From Cohnella fermenti (lineage in GTDB: Bacteria > Bacillota > Bacilli > Paenibacillales > Paenibacillaceae), in the NCBI RefSeq assembly GCF_004801405.1, contig NZ_SSOB01000025.1, positions 55,812 through 119,811 of the forward strand: a stretch of DNA of 64,000 bases. The letters are read 5' to 3'. The notes below the pieces were generated by a model. The model ran no database searches. It was given only the letters and a program-made list of their open reading frames with translations, and was not told the origin of the DNA. Positions 25,949 through 34,829 of the stretch are shown one piece after another (position 1 is the stretch's first letter; every line of letters starts with the position of its first letter). A program made the position numbers and the translations under genes.

Positions 25949-27668
25949 TATATCCGGAGGCAATCCGAAGAGCCTGTGGCCGTCCGCCTCGGCGGCCTTG
26001 CTGGACGGGATCGCCAAGATCGTTCCCGCGGCCCTTCTGGTCGAATTGATCCGCATCGTCTACCGTTCGTTCGCCGAGCCGGAGGCCGGCCTGGATACCG
26101 GGCGCATGTGGATTGTGGCGGCCGTGCTGGTCGGCTGGCTCGCGGTCATGTACGGGACGAATTCCATTCTGTACGACCGCTCGTACAAGGCGGCGTACGA
26201 CGTATCCGCCGAAGGGCGAATGAAGCTGGCGGAGCACCTGCGAGGCTTGTCGCTCGGCTACTTCGGCAAGCGCGATCCCGGCGATGTCACCAATGTTCTG
26301 TTGGGCGATTATGGTCAGGTCGAGCATACGATCTCGCACAACGTTCCGCAGTTGATCAGCGCGATCGTGCTGCCCGCATTGGCCGTTGTCGGCCTCGCGT
26401 TCCTCGACTGGCGGATGGCGCTGGCGATGTTCGTCGCGCTGCCGTTCGGGCTGCTCCTGCTGGCGCTGACGGATTCGCTCCAAGCCCGGCTCAGCGAGAG
26501 CCACGTCAGGGCGAAGAACGAAGCGTCGAACCGGCTGCAGGAATACTTGTCAGGCATCAAGGAGATCAAGGCGCATCGCATGAACGGCCAGCGCTTCGAA
26601 CGTCTGCGCTTCTCGTTCGATCGCCTGAAGCGGGCCTCGATCCGGCTCGAAGGGATCATGGGTCCGCTTGTGATGGGGGCGATGCTGCTCGCAAGGTCCG
26701 GGTTCACGATCATGATCGCGGCGGGCAGCTACCTGCTCGCGGGCGGCACGCTTGATCTTCCGAGCTTCCTGCTGTTCCTGCTGGTCGGAATCCGGGTGTT
26801 CGATCCGCTCACGGTTGTGCTGATGAGCTACGGCGAGATCCGCTATTCGGCATACAGCGCGAAGCGGATTATGGACGTAAGGAAGGAGCTTCCGCCGGAG
26901 GGCGGCGCGATCGTCGATCCGACCGGCGAGATTCGGTTCCACCGGGTCACGTTCGGCTACGAGGACGACAAGCCGGTGCTTCGGGAGCTGAGCTTCGCGA
27001 TTGCGCCGAAGACGATCACGGCGCTCGTCGGGCCGTCGGGCAGCGGGAAGAGCACGGTGACGAGGCTGATCGCAAGGTTCTGGGACGTGCAGCAAGGCGA
27101 GGTGTCCATCGGCGGCACGCCGCTTCGCGAGGCGGAGCCGGAACGGCTGCTGGACGGCATCTCCATGGTGTTCCAGGATGTTTATCTGTTCGCGGATACG
27201 ATCGGCAACAATATCCGGGTAGGCAAGATGACGGCGACGCAAGCGGAGATCGAGGCGGCGGCGAGAAGGGCATGCTGCCACGAGTTCATCTCGCGGCTGC
27301 CGCAAGGCTACGATACGCCGGTCGGAGAAGGCGGCTCGACGCTGTCGGGCGGCGAGAAGCAGCGGGTCTCGATCGCCCGCGCGCTGCTGAAGGACGCCTC
27401 GATCGTCCTGCTGGACGAGGCGACCGCTTCGCTCGATCCGGAGAACGAGGCGGCGGTTCAGACGGCGATCAACGAGCTGGTCGCAGACAAGACGGTGCTG
27501 ATCATCGCGCATCGGCTGAAGACGATCCAATACGCGGATCGCATCCTCGTTCTGGAGCAAGGACGCTTGGCCGAATCGGGAACGCACGACGAGCTGGTCG
27601 GCCAAGGCGGCATTTATTCCCGATTGTGGAGCATTCAACAAGAAGCTGAAGGGTGGCAAGTCAAATGA
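25932..27668 (+). CDS. ABC half-transporter, partner subunit (YbtQ/IrtB-like)
   Basis: This 578-residue protein has the same layout as the upstream subunit: membrane domain about 15-320, Walker A GPSGSGKST, signature LSGGEKQR, Walker B IVLLDEATASLDPE and the switch IIAHRL. GTG 25932 has GGGAGGTG at 25916-25923; the frame extends further upstream into the previous gene, but without a site. Overlap and relatedness point to a heterodimer. The Walker B of the first subunit reads DEATAYADAE, so the pair may have slightly unequal ATP sites. Confidence 0.88.
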   Translation: MSYWTNISGGNPKSLWPSASAALLDGIAKIVPAALLVELIRIVYRSFAEPEAGLDTGRMWIVAAVLVGWLAVMYGTNSILYDRSYKAAYDVSAEGRMKLAEHLRGLSLGYFGKRDPGDVTNVLLGDYGQVEHTISHNVPQLISAIVLPALAVVGLAFLDWRMALAMFVALPFGLLLLALTDSLQARLSESHVRAKNEASNRLQEYLSGIKEIKAHRMNGQRFERLRFSFDRLKRASIRLEGIMGPLVMGAMLLARSGFTIMIAAGSYLLAGGTLDLPSFLLFLLVGIRVFDPLTVVLMSYGEIRYSAYSAKRIMDVRKELPPEGGAIVDPTGEIRFHRVTFGYEDDKPVLRELSFAIAPKTITALVGPSGSGKSTVTRLIARFWDVQQGEVSIGGTPLREAEPERLLDGISMVFQDVYLFADTIGNNIRVGKMTATQAEIEAAARRACCHEFISRLPQGYDTPVGEGGSTLSGGEKQRVSIARALLKDASIVLLDEATASLDPENEAAVQTAINELVADKTVLIIAHRLKTIQYADRILVLEQGRLAESGTHDELVGQGGIYSRLWSIQQEAEGWQVK

Positions 27669-28660
27669 AGCTGACGGATCTTCTTCCCGCGATCTGGGAT
27701 GAGCCGATATTCACCGGCAAGCCGGTCTCCCGCGAGACGCTGCTGTCTCTGCTGGACGTCGCCGTATGGGCGCCGAACCATCATCTGCGGGAGCCGTGGA
27801 CCTTCACGTGGATGGAATCCGCGAGGAACGCGGAGGGGCAAGCTCCCGGCATGCTGTGGATCGGCATGCCGGCGGGCGGCAAGCCAAGGCATGAAGCGGA
27901 CGACGAGGCGGCGGTCTGGTGCCTGGTGCACAACCTCAGAATCGCCGCCAGGGAACAGGGAATCGGCGTGCGCCTCGAGAAGGCGCCGGCGGATCGGCCC
28001 GAGGCTGCCGGGCGGCCCGAGAAGGAGAAGGTCGTTGCGGTTCTCGCCATCGGCTATGCGGACATGACGCCGCTCGCGAATGCGGCGTTCTCTTCCCTGA
28101 TTCGGGAACGGCGCACCGTGCGCCAATTCGCGGATCGCAAGGTGGAGGCCGAGCTCGTCCGGGAGCTCCTGCAGGCTTGCACGCCGCAGGCGAGCGCCGG
28201 CGCCGGCGATGCTTCGCGCCCATGGCGCGTCATCGAAGCGGGAAGCGATTCGGAGCGCGGCGCGCTGGCCGATCTGATGATGGCGCAGCTCAAGGATATG
28301 CTCGCCTACAAGATCGTGCCCGGCAAGATCAAGCAGGTATTCCGGCAGAAGACATTCGCGATCCCGTTCAACCTGATCTTCGTTCTCGAGGATTCGCGGG
28401 CGAAGGAGGCGGACGGGCTGGGCGAGGTGTGCGGCGTCATGCAAGGGTTCCAGCTTGCGGCCTGGGAGCGCGGGCTCGGCATGACCTGGTCCTCCAGCGA
28501 GCAGTTGAAGTACCCGGACTTCGCAAGAGGGCTCGGGCTCGCTCCCGGCGAGAGCGTCCTCGGCATTCTGCATATGGGGTATGCGGCGAAGGTGCCGAAG
28601 GCGCGCCCCCGAACTCCGGCCGAGAAGAAGCTGCGCTTCGTTCCTTCCGAGCGGAATTAG
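27665..28660 (+). CDS. Tandem two-module nitroreductase family flavoprotein
   Basis: This 331-residue protein contains two nitroreductase-like modules. Module 1 (about 1-140) keeps the loop VWAPNHHLREPWTF and ends VVAVLAIGYAD, but lacks the RRSxRxF flavin arginine motif. Module 2 (about 145-331) has RRTVRQF and the terminal GVLGILHMGYAAK-type strand, but a degraded ligand loop. Nitroreductases are dimers with FMN at the interface, so this looks like an internal pseudo-dimer with one intact site. It overlaps the ABC gene by 4 bases; a role in reductive iron release from an imported siderophore is my inference. Confidence 0.75.
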   Translation: MKLTDLLPAIWDEPIFTGKPVSRETLLSLLDVAVWAPNHHLREPWTFTWMESARNAEGQAPGMLWIGMPAGGKPRHEADDEAAVWCLVHNLRIAAREQGIGVRLEKAPADRPEAAGRPEKEKVVAVLAIGYADMTPLANAAFSSLIRERRTVRQFADRKVEAELVRELLQACTPQASAGAGDASRPWRVIEAGSDSERGALADLMMAQLKDMLAYKIVPGKIKQVFRQKTFAIPFNLIFVLEDSRAKEADGLGEVCGVMQGFQLAAWERGLGMTWSSSEQLKYPDFARGLGLAPGESVLGILHMGYAAKVPKARPRTPAEKKLRFVPSERN

Positions 28661-28736
28661 CCTTCAATGCTTATGGGCTTCTTGCGGCTTATGGACTTCC
28701 TTGATTAGAGATTCGAATTTATCGATTGGGAAACGA

Positions 28737-28766
28737 TTGACGTCCGGAATGAACGGGTGCTACTAT
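28737..28766 (+). promoter_or_regulatory. Sigma-A promoter of the amine oxidase gene
   Basis: TTGACG (28737-28742), an 18-base spacer and TACTAT (28761-28766) give an expected start near 28774 and a leader of about 145 bases. Confidence 0.6.
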
Positions 28767-28827
28767 TCGCATAGGCAACAAAATAACTAGGAATTACGGA
28801 AGCAAGACTGCCATCTGCCAGACAACT

Positions 28828-28860
28828 GGAGACCGCATCCCTTGGGGGATTTCGGTCTCC
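28828..28860 (+). promoter_or_regulatory. Strong hairpin in the leader of the amine oxidase gene
   Basis: The outer arms GGAGACCG and CGGTCTCC and the inner arms ATCCC/GGGAT make a stable stem 59 bases before the start codon. There is no T-run. It may be an attenuator-like or processing structure; no known riboswitch class was recognised. Confidence 0.5.
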
Positions 28861-28919
28861 ATTCTGCATAAGGCGGCTAAGAGGCCGAAGCGGAACGAAG
28901 CGAAGGGGAGGATAAATCA

Positions 28920-30062
28920 GTGAGTCCATCGTTGGCAAAAGCGGATGTCATTGTGGTCGGAGCCGGTTCGATGGGAATGAGCGCGGGGTACGAGCTGGCG
29001 CGGCGGGGGGCTGATACGCTGCTGATCGACGCCTTCGATCCTCCGCACGGAGAGGGAAGCCATCATGGCGAGCCGCGGCTTATTCGCCATGCGTACAGCG
29101 GCGGTTCCGCTTATGTGAAGCTCGCTCTGCGGGCGGACGAGAAGTGGCTGGAGCTGGAGGAGGAGACGGGCGAGAGGCTGCTGGAGCGATCCGGCGTCCT
29201 CAATGTTGCCGATATGTCCGTCTATGACTTCCGGGAGAGGCAGGCGGATATCGACGGCGAGCGCATCCCGGTGGATTGGCTGTCGGCGGAGCAGATCCGC
29301 CGGCGGTGGCCGGCCGTTCGCGTTCCCGACGGGTTCCGCGGGATGTACGAGCCGAATGCCGGTTACTTGTACAGCGAACGATGCGTCGCGGCGTACAAGC
29401 GGCAAGCGCTGCGCGCCGGGGCGAGGCTGATCGCGAACACGTTCGTCACGGGGCTTCGGACGGAGAAGGACGGAAGCGTCGTCGTCCAGACGAAGGACGG
29501 GAGCTGCCGGGCCGATCGCGTCATTGTGAGCGCGGGAGCCTGGTTCAAGACGCTGCAGCCGTTCCTGTTCCTGCCGATCCGTTCGGTGCGCAAGGTCGTC
29601 GGCTGGTTCGAGACGGAGGGGAAGGCGTTCGACAGAGGCGCGTTCCCCGGCTTCACGATCGGAACCAAGCACGGCGGCTTCTACGGCTTCCCGAGCATCG
29701 ACGGAGCCGGCGTCAAGATCGGGCGTCACGACGGCGGCGTTCCATGGGAGCCCGGGAGGCCGTTGGAGCCGTTCGGGACCTACCCGGACGATGAAGCCGA
29801 TCTGCGGCAGGCGCTGGAGAGCTACCTGCCCGGCGCTGCCGGCCGGCTGCTTCGCGGCGCCGTCTGCAAGTACGAGCTGACGCCGGACGAGGACTTCATC
29901 ATCGACCAGCATCCGCTATACCGGAATGTGATCGTCGCCGGCGGCTTCTCGGGCCACGGCTTCAAGTTCGCGAGCGCGGTGGGGGAAGCGTTGGCCGACC
30001 TTGCCTTAAACGGCGGCACCTCCTGGGACCTCTCGCCGTTTCGCTTGTCCCGGTTCGTCTAA
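28920..30062 (+). CDS. FAD-dependent oxidase, MTOX / monomeric sarcosine oxidase family
   Basis: This 380-residue flavoprotein has an N-terminal dinucleotide-binding fold (DVIVVGAGSMGMSAGYELARRG, about 8-29) with EGSHHGEPRLIRHAY (about 43-57), typical of N-methyltryptophan and monomeric sarcosine oxidases. The C-terminal part has CKYELTPDEDFIIDQHP and VAGGFSGHGFKFASAVGEALADLAL, the region around the covalent-flavin Cys. It oxidises an N-methyl amino acid to a demethylated product with hydrogen peroxide. GTG 28920 has AAGGGGAGG at 28902-28911. The exact substrate is unresolved. Confidence 0.88.
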   Translation: MSPSLAKADVIVVGAGSMGMSAGYELARRGADTLLIDAFDPPHGEGSHHGEPRLIRHAYSGGSAYVKLALRADEKWLELEEETGERLLERSGVLNVADMSVYDFRERQADIDGERIPVDWLSAEQIRRRWPAVRVPDGFRGMYEPNAGYLYSERCVAAYKRQALRAGARLIANTFVTGLRTEKDGSVVVQTKDGSCRADRVIVSAGAWFKTLQPFLFLPIRSVRKVVGWFETEGKAFDRGAFPGFTIGTKHGGFYGFPSIDGAGVKIGRHDGGVPWEPGRPLEPFGTYPDDEADLRQALESYLPGAAGRLLRGAVCKYELTPDEDFIIDQHPLYRNVIVAGGFSGHGFKFASAVGEALADLALNGGTSWDLSPFRLSRFV

Positions 30063-30183
30063 GCCTCCGCTTATCGCTCGAAGGTTGCCCCTGCAGACAA
30101 CGCATTTTCCACCCGACCCTGTGCCGCGAAGCTGCTCGTTATTGTGGGTAAATAGCGGACAAAGGCACAGAAGGAGGATTCCG

Positions 30184-30651
30184 ATGCAGGATTATGCGGA
30201 GATTGCGACCAAGCTCGCGCTTGCCTTCGCAGGGCTGTGGACGCTGACACGCTTGCTCGGGAAGAGAGAGATCGGACAGTTGACGCCGTTCGACTTCGTC
30301 TCTTCCTTGGTGCTCGGCGATCTGGTGGGGGATACGATATACGACAAAGAAACAAGCTGCTGGAAGATGCTCTTCGCCTTGGCCGTCTGGGCCGCTCTGT
30401 CCTACGCGTTCGAGAAGATCATGAAGCTGAGCAAGCCGCTGCGCAGGAAGCTGGAGGGCGGAGCCGAGCTGATGATCGTTGACGGGAAAATCGATGAAGC
30501 CGCGATGAAGCGCAACAACATGGAGCTCGAAGAGCTGAAGATGATGCTCCGGCAGAAGGACGTCTTCTCCGTCGGCGAAGTCGCCTTGGCCGTGTACGAG
30601 ACGAACGGCTCGCTCAGCGTCCTGCGGAAATCCGGCGCTGACGACAACTGA
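30184..30651 (+). CDS. DUF421 family membrane protein
   Basis: This 155-residue protein has two to three N-terminal helices, with the family block RLLGKREIGQLTPFDFVSSLVLGDLVGD (about 23-50), and a cytosolic YetF-like domain. That domain has GGAELMIVDGKIDEAAMKRNNMELEELKMMLRQKDVFSVGEVALAVYETNGSLSVL. YetF-type proteins occur in spore formers, some under sporulation control; the function is unclear. ATG 30184 has AGAAGGAGGA before it. It is shorter than many family members (about 230), lacking the extra C-terminal region. Confidence 0.82.
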   Translation: MQDYAEIATKLALAFAGLWTLTRLLGKREIGQLTPFDFVSSLVLGDLVGDTIYDKETSCWKMLFALAVWAALSYAFEKIMKLSKPLRRKLEGGAELMIVDGKIDEAAMKRNNMELEELKMMLRQKDVFSVGEVALAVYETNGSLSVLRKSGADDN

Positions 30652-30663
30652 CGCTCCGGGATG

Positions 30664-31854
30664 CTACTTCTCCACGAACGAACCGAAATCCGTTATCGTC
30701 ACATCGCAATCCAGATCGATCTTCGAACGGCTGAAGACGTCGTCCCAGTCGTCCTTCGCCTTCTTCCAGGCGGAAGGATGCTGGATGGACAGCTTCTGGC
30801 CGAATCCCGCGACGTCGGTCTTGTAGTCGGACTGCAGCTTATGCAGGAGCGTCTGCATCATGGCCGACACTCTCTCCTCGATAATCGCAGCAAGCTTCTC
30901 CGCATGGGTGTCCGAGGTCGGCATCCGGCGTTTGCTCCAAGTCTCGATAATGCGCCCTTCGAAGGAGAGGGAGACGCGGAAGGAGATGCGGTCGCCATCG
31001 ACGGCGGAGCGCACCTTGCTCCGAACGGATTTGATCTCGTACGTCAGCGGCTCGTTATCCTCGTCATAGGCCTTGATGACACCGCTCTTGCCCGACTTGG
31101 CAAGCCAGGCCAGGCACTCCGTGTCCTCTTGGCCCAACGTTCCGATCCAGTGCCCGGAGGCTCCCTTGATAATGCCCGCCCCGGAGAAGGCGAGCTCTCC
31201 TCCTCCGGTCACGATATTTTGCAGCACGAAGCTCTTGTCGGCATGCGACAGAGCGTCGATCCGCGATAACGTAACCGGCTCCAGCACCTTGCTCGTTCTG
31301 CCCTGATTGAGGCGCATATCCCTGATGTGGAAGGCAGGCACGTCGTTGGGCTGGCTGGATTCGAGCGCTTCGCGGGCCTGGCCGTGGCTGAGGAACACCA
31401 TGGTGCTGGGGCGAATGTCGTTATCCCGCAGCAGGAAGTCCATCAATTGGTCCATCGTCTGCCGCTTCAGCAGCTCGGAAGAGATGACGATCACCTTCAG
31501 GTGATGGCCGATGATCGGCCGGTCCAGGCGAATGGAGAATTGGCGGAAAATTTCCAGGATCGAGTCGCCGCTGCCGGAGACGTTGAGGTACGGATGCTGC
31601 GCTGCCTTCTGGTCCTTGTCCTTCGACCCCATGGCTTTGATCGGGATGATCTGAACGGTCGCCATGACCTTGTTCTGTTTGACGTATTCCGCGCCCTGCG
31701 CTTCAAGGTCCTTCTCCACGGGAGCCGGTTGCCCCGTGTCCAGCGCCAAACCGGCGTATACCGCCAAATTCTCGATCTCCTTGCTGCTCCAACAACCCGA
31801 CAACGGAAGGGTGAGGCAGAGGCAGAGGAGCGCCGCTCTTATTCTGCTAACCAT
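30664..31854 (-). CDS. Ger(x)C family spore germination lipoprotein, second operon
   Basis: This 396-residue C subunit has the lipobox LPLSGC (Cys about 21) and the hallmark WSSKEIENLAVYAGLALD. The body matches GerC, with HHLKVIVISSELLKRQTMDQLMDFLLRDNDIRPSTMVFLSHG. Its start overlaps the B gene by 8 bases. It is the last gene of an A-B-C operon on the minus strand and converges with the DUF421 gene 12 bases away. Confidence 0.92.
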   Translation of the reverse strand: MVSRIRAALLCLCLTLPLSGCWSSKEIENLAVYAGLALDTGQPAPVEKDLEAQGAEYVKQNKVMATVQIIPIKAMGSKDKDQKAAQHPYLNVSGSGDSILEIFRQFSIRLDRPIIGHHLKVIVISSELLKRQTMDQLMDFLLRDNDIRPSTMVFLSHGQAREALESSQPNDVPAFHIRDMRLNQGRTSKVLEPVTLSRIDALSHADKSFVLQNIVTGGGELAFSGAGIIKGASGHWIGTLGQEDTECLAWLAKSGKSGVIKAYDEDNEPLTYEIKSVRSKVRSAVDGDRISFRVSLSFEGRIIETWSKRRMPTSDTHAEKLAAIIEERVSAMMQTLLHKLQSDYKTDVAGFGQKLSIQHPSAWKKAKDDWDDVFSRSKIDLDCDVTITDFGSFVEK

Positions 31855-32950
31855 GCGCTATTCGTCCCTTCTTCCGCACAAGCCAGACAAGCGACAGCAT
31901 CACCGGGATCAGCATGAACAGGACAAGGCTCATCTTCCCGATCTCGTCGCCGAGCCCGAAGACGTCCTCGAGGCTCTTGGGAACCATCGCCGCCAGATAA
32001 ATGACCGGAACCATGCCCAAGAGGACTGCAGGGAAGGGGAGCTTGAATACCTGGGACAGGCCGAGGGAGGATTGGAAGAAGAAACTGCAGAAGTTGCAGA
32101 ACATCTGCATCAGCCAGACGACCATAAGCGGGAATTCCAGCCGTTCCACGAAGAAGCCCGTCACCTCGAAGCTGCGGATCAAGTCGATGGTCGGCCAGGC
32201 GCTCGTCATGACGGAATCGATGGAGAGGCCGCCGACAACGAACACGACCGTAAGCAGGTACAGACCGAACGGAATGGCGATGCCTCCCAGCATCGCCTTA
32301 ACCGCTTGCTGCGGATATTGCATGAAGGCGACGAGCGTCAGGACGACCTCGCAGCCCGCATAGACCAATATGGAGGACTTGAGTCCCTTCATGACGGGAG
32401 GGAGGCCGCTTCCGAGCACCGGTCGCAAATTATCGATGTCGAAGAGGCGGAAGCTGACTGCGAACGAGAGGAGAAGAACAAATATCGTGATCGGGAACAC
32501 GATCTGGTACACCCGTGCAATCGAATTGATGCCTCCGCTCACCAGATAGGCTCCCGCCCATATGAACGGAATCACGATCGCCCACATCGGCGTGCCTTCG
32601 AGAAGGAAGAACAAGGTTACCTCGGCGAGCGAACGAATCTCGAAGCCGGCGACCGAGATGAAGTACCCGATCAGCAGCAGGCTCAACAAGCCTCCGGGAA
32701 TTCTCCCGGCGATGATCGCGGAATACTGGAACACCGTCTTGCCCGGGAACTGCTGGCCCAGCTTGACCATCAGCAGAATGACCAGCATGACGACCATTCC
32801 GCCGACCAGGATGGTCAGCCAGGAATCGGGGGTCTTCATCGCCTGCGTGATGCCGCGGGGCATGGTGAGAATTCCGGCGCCGAGCACGGTGTTCGTGAGG
32901 AATACGACCGCCTGCGAGGAAGTGATCTTATCGTCGGTGCGTACGAACAA
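31847..32950 (-). CDS. GerB family spore germination permease, second operon
   Basis: This 367-residue protein has about ten membrane helices of the amino acid permease-like superfamily. It begins DKITSSQAVVFLTNTVLGAGILTMPRG, the usual GerB start, and ends in a basic tail. The start is TTG at 32950 with AAGGGGGG upstream. It is the B subunit that in characterised receptors takes part in germinant recognition. It lies between the A gene (19-base gap) and the C gene (8-base overlap). Confidence 0.92.
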   Translation of the reverse strand: MFVRTDDKITSSQAVVFLTNTVLGAGILTMPRGITQAMKTPDSWLTILVGGMVVMLVILLMVKLGQQFPGKTVFQYSAIIAGRIPGGLLSLLLIGYFISVAGFEIRSLAEVTLFFLLEGTPMWAIVIPFIWAGAYLVSGGINSIARVYQIVFPITIFVLLLSFAVSFRLFDIDNLRPVLGSGLPPVMKGLKSSILVYAGCEVVLTLVAFMQYPQQAVKAMLGGIAIPFGLYLLTVVFVVGGLSIDSVMTSAWPTIDLIRSFEVTGFFVERLEFPLMVVWLMQMFCNFCSFFFQSSLGLSQVFKLPFPAVLLGMVPVIYLAAMVPKSLEDVFGLGDEIGKMSLVLFMLIPVMLSLVWLVRKKGRIAHG

Positions 32951-32969
32951 GGCTTAGCCCCCCTTGGAA

Positions 32970-34682
32970 TTAAGGTCTTCGAGTGTTGTCCCGCGGCTTC
33001 AGCATCGCCGGTCTGCGCTTCATCAGAGAGAGCGGGGCCCGGATGAAGAGATCCTTCCAATCCTGAATCCGGAAGGGAGAGATCGGCGTTACGTACGGCA
33101 CCCCGAAGCTCTTCAGCTTCGTGAGATGGCTGCACAGCAGCAGGAAGAACAGAATCGTTCCGAACATGCCGAGGATGGCCGCGAACAGCATGCCCGCGAA
33201 GCGCAGGATGCGCAAGGTAATTCCGGCGCTGTAGGTCGGGATCGAGAACGAGGAGATCGCGGTGACGGCGACGACGATAACGAGGAACGGGCTGACGATT
33301 CCCGCCTGGACCGCCGCATCTCCGATGATCAGGCCGCCTACGATGCCCATGGCGGGCCCGACCGGCTTCGGCAGGCGGATGCCGGCCTCCCGAAGAATCT
33401 CGATCGACACCTCGAGAATGAGCACTTCGATCAGCGAAGGGAAGGGGACGCCTTGCCGCGTCTCGATAATGGAGATGGCCAGCTCGGTCGGAATCAGGCC
33501 GGGGTGGAAGGAGATCAGCGAGATGTAGAGCGCGGGAGCCATCAACGCCATGAACGCGGCGAGGAACCGCAGCAATCGCAGCAGCGAGCTCGGCAGCCAG
33601 CGCTCGTAATAATCCTCGGGCGACTGCAGCAGCATGCTGAAGGTGGCCGGGACGATCAGCGCGAACGGCGTTCCGTCGAGCAGAATGGCGATTCTGCCTT
33701 CCAGAAGAGCGTTGATGACGCGGTCGGGCCGCTCGGTGTTCTGCGCCTGCTGGAAGGGACTCAAGGTGTTGTCCTCGATCAATTGCTCGACGTAGCCGGA
33801 TTCGCCGAAGAAGTCGAAGTCGAGCTTGCTCACTCTGTCTTCCACATCCCGAAGCAGGTCGGGATTGACGATATCCTTGAAGTAGGCAAGCACCAGGTCC
33901 TTGGTCAGGCGCGTTCCGACCTTGTAATTGATCATCTCCAAGCTGGTGCCGAAGCCTTGGCGGCGCAGCATGGACGTATTCTCGCTGAGCACCTCCGAGA
34001 AGCCTAGCCGCGGGCCGCGCAGCAGCGCCTCGGACACGGGCTCCGCAACCGCGCGGCCCGCGGCATCGGGGAACTGAATAAGGAACCCGTACGGGACGCC
34101 TTCGATCAGCAAGCCGGCATGGCCGAACAGAACACATCGCTTGAAGCCGCCGCGCTCGGGACATCTCGCAAGGCTCTCGAACGGAAGCACATCGCCGGGC
34201 GAGATCGGAGCCTCCATCGCCTCGATAGTCGCCTCGAACATCAGGAATTGCATGAGCTGCAGATTCAGAATGCGGTCGTTCTGCATGCCGTCTACCCAGA
34301 ACAAAGCCGCCTGGCGATTCAGCTTCGCCATCGGGAACGTTCGGAAGCGAAAGTCGCTGTTGCGGCCGATGGAATCGAGAATGGCCTGGAGATCGGATTC
34401 ATAATCTCCGCTGAAGGGCTCCGGCTCGGACTCCGGAACCGCCCCCGGCTCGAACTTCGGAAACGCTCCCGGCCCCGAAGCGGCCAGCACGGACCGCGAA
34501 TGGCCGGCCTTGTCGGACTTGCCGGACTTGCCGGACTTGCCGGACTTGCCGATCGCCTTGCCTCTGCGCACGAAGGCATCCGCTTTATGATAAAGTCGAT
34601 TGACGACGATCGCGATTAGGAGCGCGGCGAGCGCCTGGCCGAACACGCTCCAATCGGGGATATATTCCAGGATGGACGACAT
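32970..34682 (-). CDS. GerA family spore germination protein, second operon
   Basis: This 570-residue A subunit has the usual cytosolic domain (about 110-350) and C-terminal membrane part (about 360-540, with EVLILEVSIEILREAGIRLPKPVGPAMGIVGGLIIGDAAVQAGI). It carries an extra N-terminal extension of about 100 residues: a hydrophobic helix (about 12-30), a GKS tripeptide repeat (about 45-57) and an acidic/Pro-rich linker. It is the first gene of the A-B-C operon. The order differs from the first operon, where a B-type gene precedes A. Confidence 0.92.
   Translation of the reverse strand: MSSILEYIPDWSVFGQALAALLIAIVVNRLYHKADAFVRRGKAIGKSGKSGKSGKSDKAGHSRSVLAASGPGAFPKFEPGAVPESEPEPFSGDYESDLQAILDSIGRNSDFRFRTFPMAKLNRQAALFWVDGMQNDRILNLQLMQFLMFEATIEAMEAPISPGDVLPFESLARCPERGGFKRCVLFGHAGLLIEGVPYGFLIQFPDAAGRAVAEPVSEALLRGPRLGFSEVLSENTSMLRRQGFGTSLEMINYKVGTRLTKDLVLAYFKDIVNPDLLRDVEDRVSKLDFDFFGESGYVEQLIEDNTLSPFQQAQNTERPDRVINALLEGRIAILLDGTPFALIVPATFSMLLQSPEDYYERWLPSSLLRLLRFLAAFMALMAPALYISLISFHPGLIPTELAISIIETRQGVPFPSLIEVLILEVSIEILREAGIRLPKPVGPAMGIVGGLIIGDAAVQAGIVSPFLVIVVAVTAISSFSIPTYSAGITLRILRFAGMLFAAILGMFGTILFFLLLCSHLTKLKSFGVPYVTPISPFRIQDWKDLFIRAPLSLMKRRPAMLKPRDNTRRP
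34515..34552 (-). repeat. In-frame 9-bp tandem repeat (Gly-Lys-Ser) inside gerA
   Basis: Four near-exact copies of a 9-base unit coding Gly-Lys-Ser lie in the N-terminal linker of the second GerA. The copy number can change by slippage without breaking the frame. Confidence 0.75.
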
Positions 34683-34829
34683 CGGCGAAGAGCCTCCCGC
34701 ACGTTGGACTGCAAATCTTATTTGAAGTTTTCCAAAGTTTGCTTGATTTTATGTCGAAGCACGCGTCCCTGATTCAAATCCGTCTTCCTCGTCTAAAGGA
34801 GGGTAAACAAGCAACGAGGAGGAATCGCT

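Noticed and set aside
28775..28919. T-box-like string CTGGAGACCGC in the leader of the amine oxidase gene
   Set aside because: A T-box needs TGGNACCGCG and a long specifier stem. Here there is an extra base, the leader is too short and the gene is not amino-acid or tRNA related.
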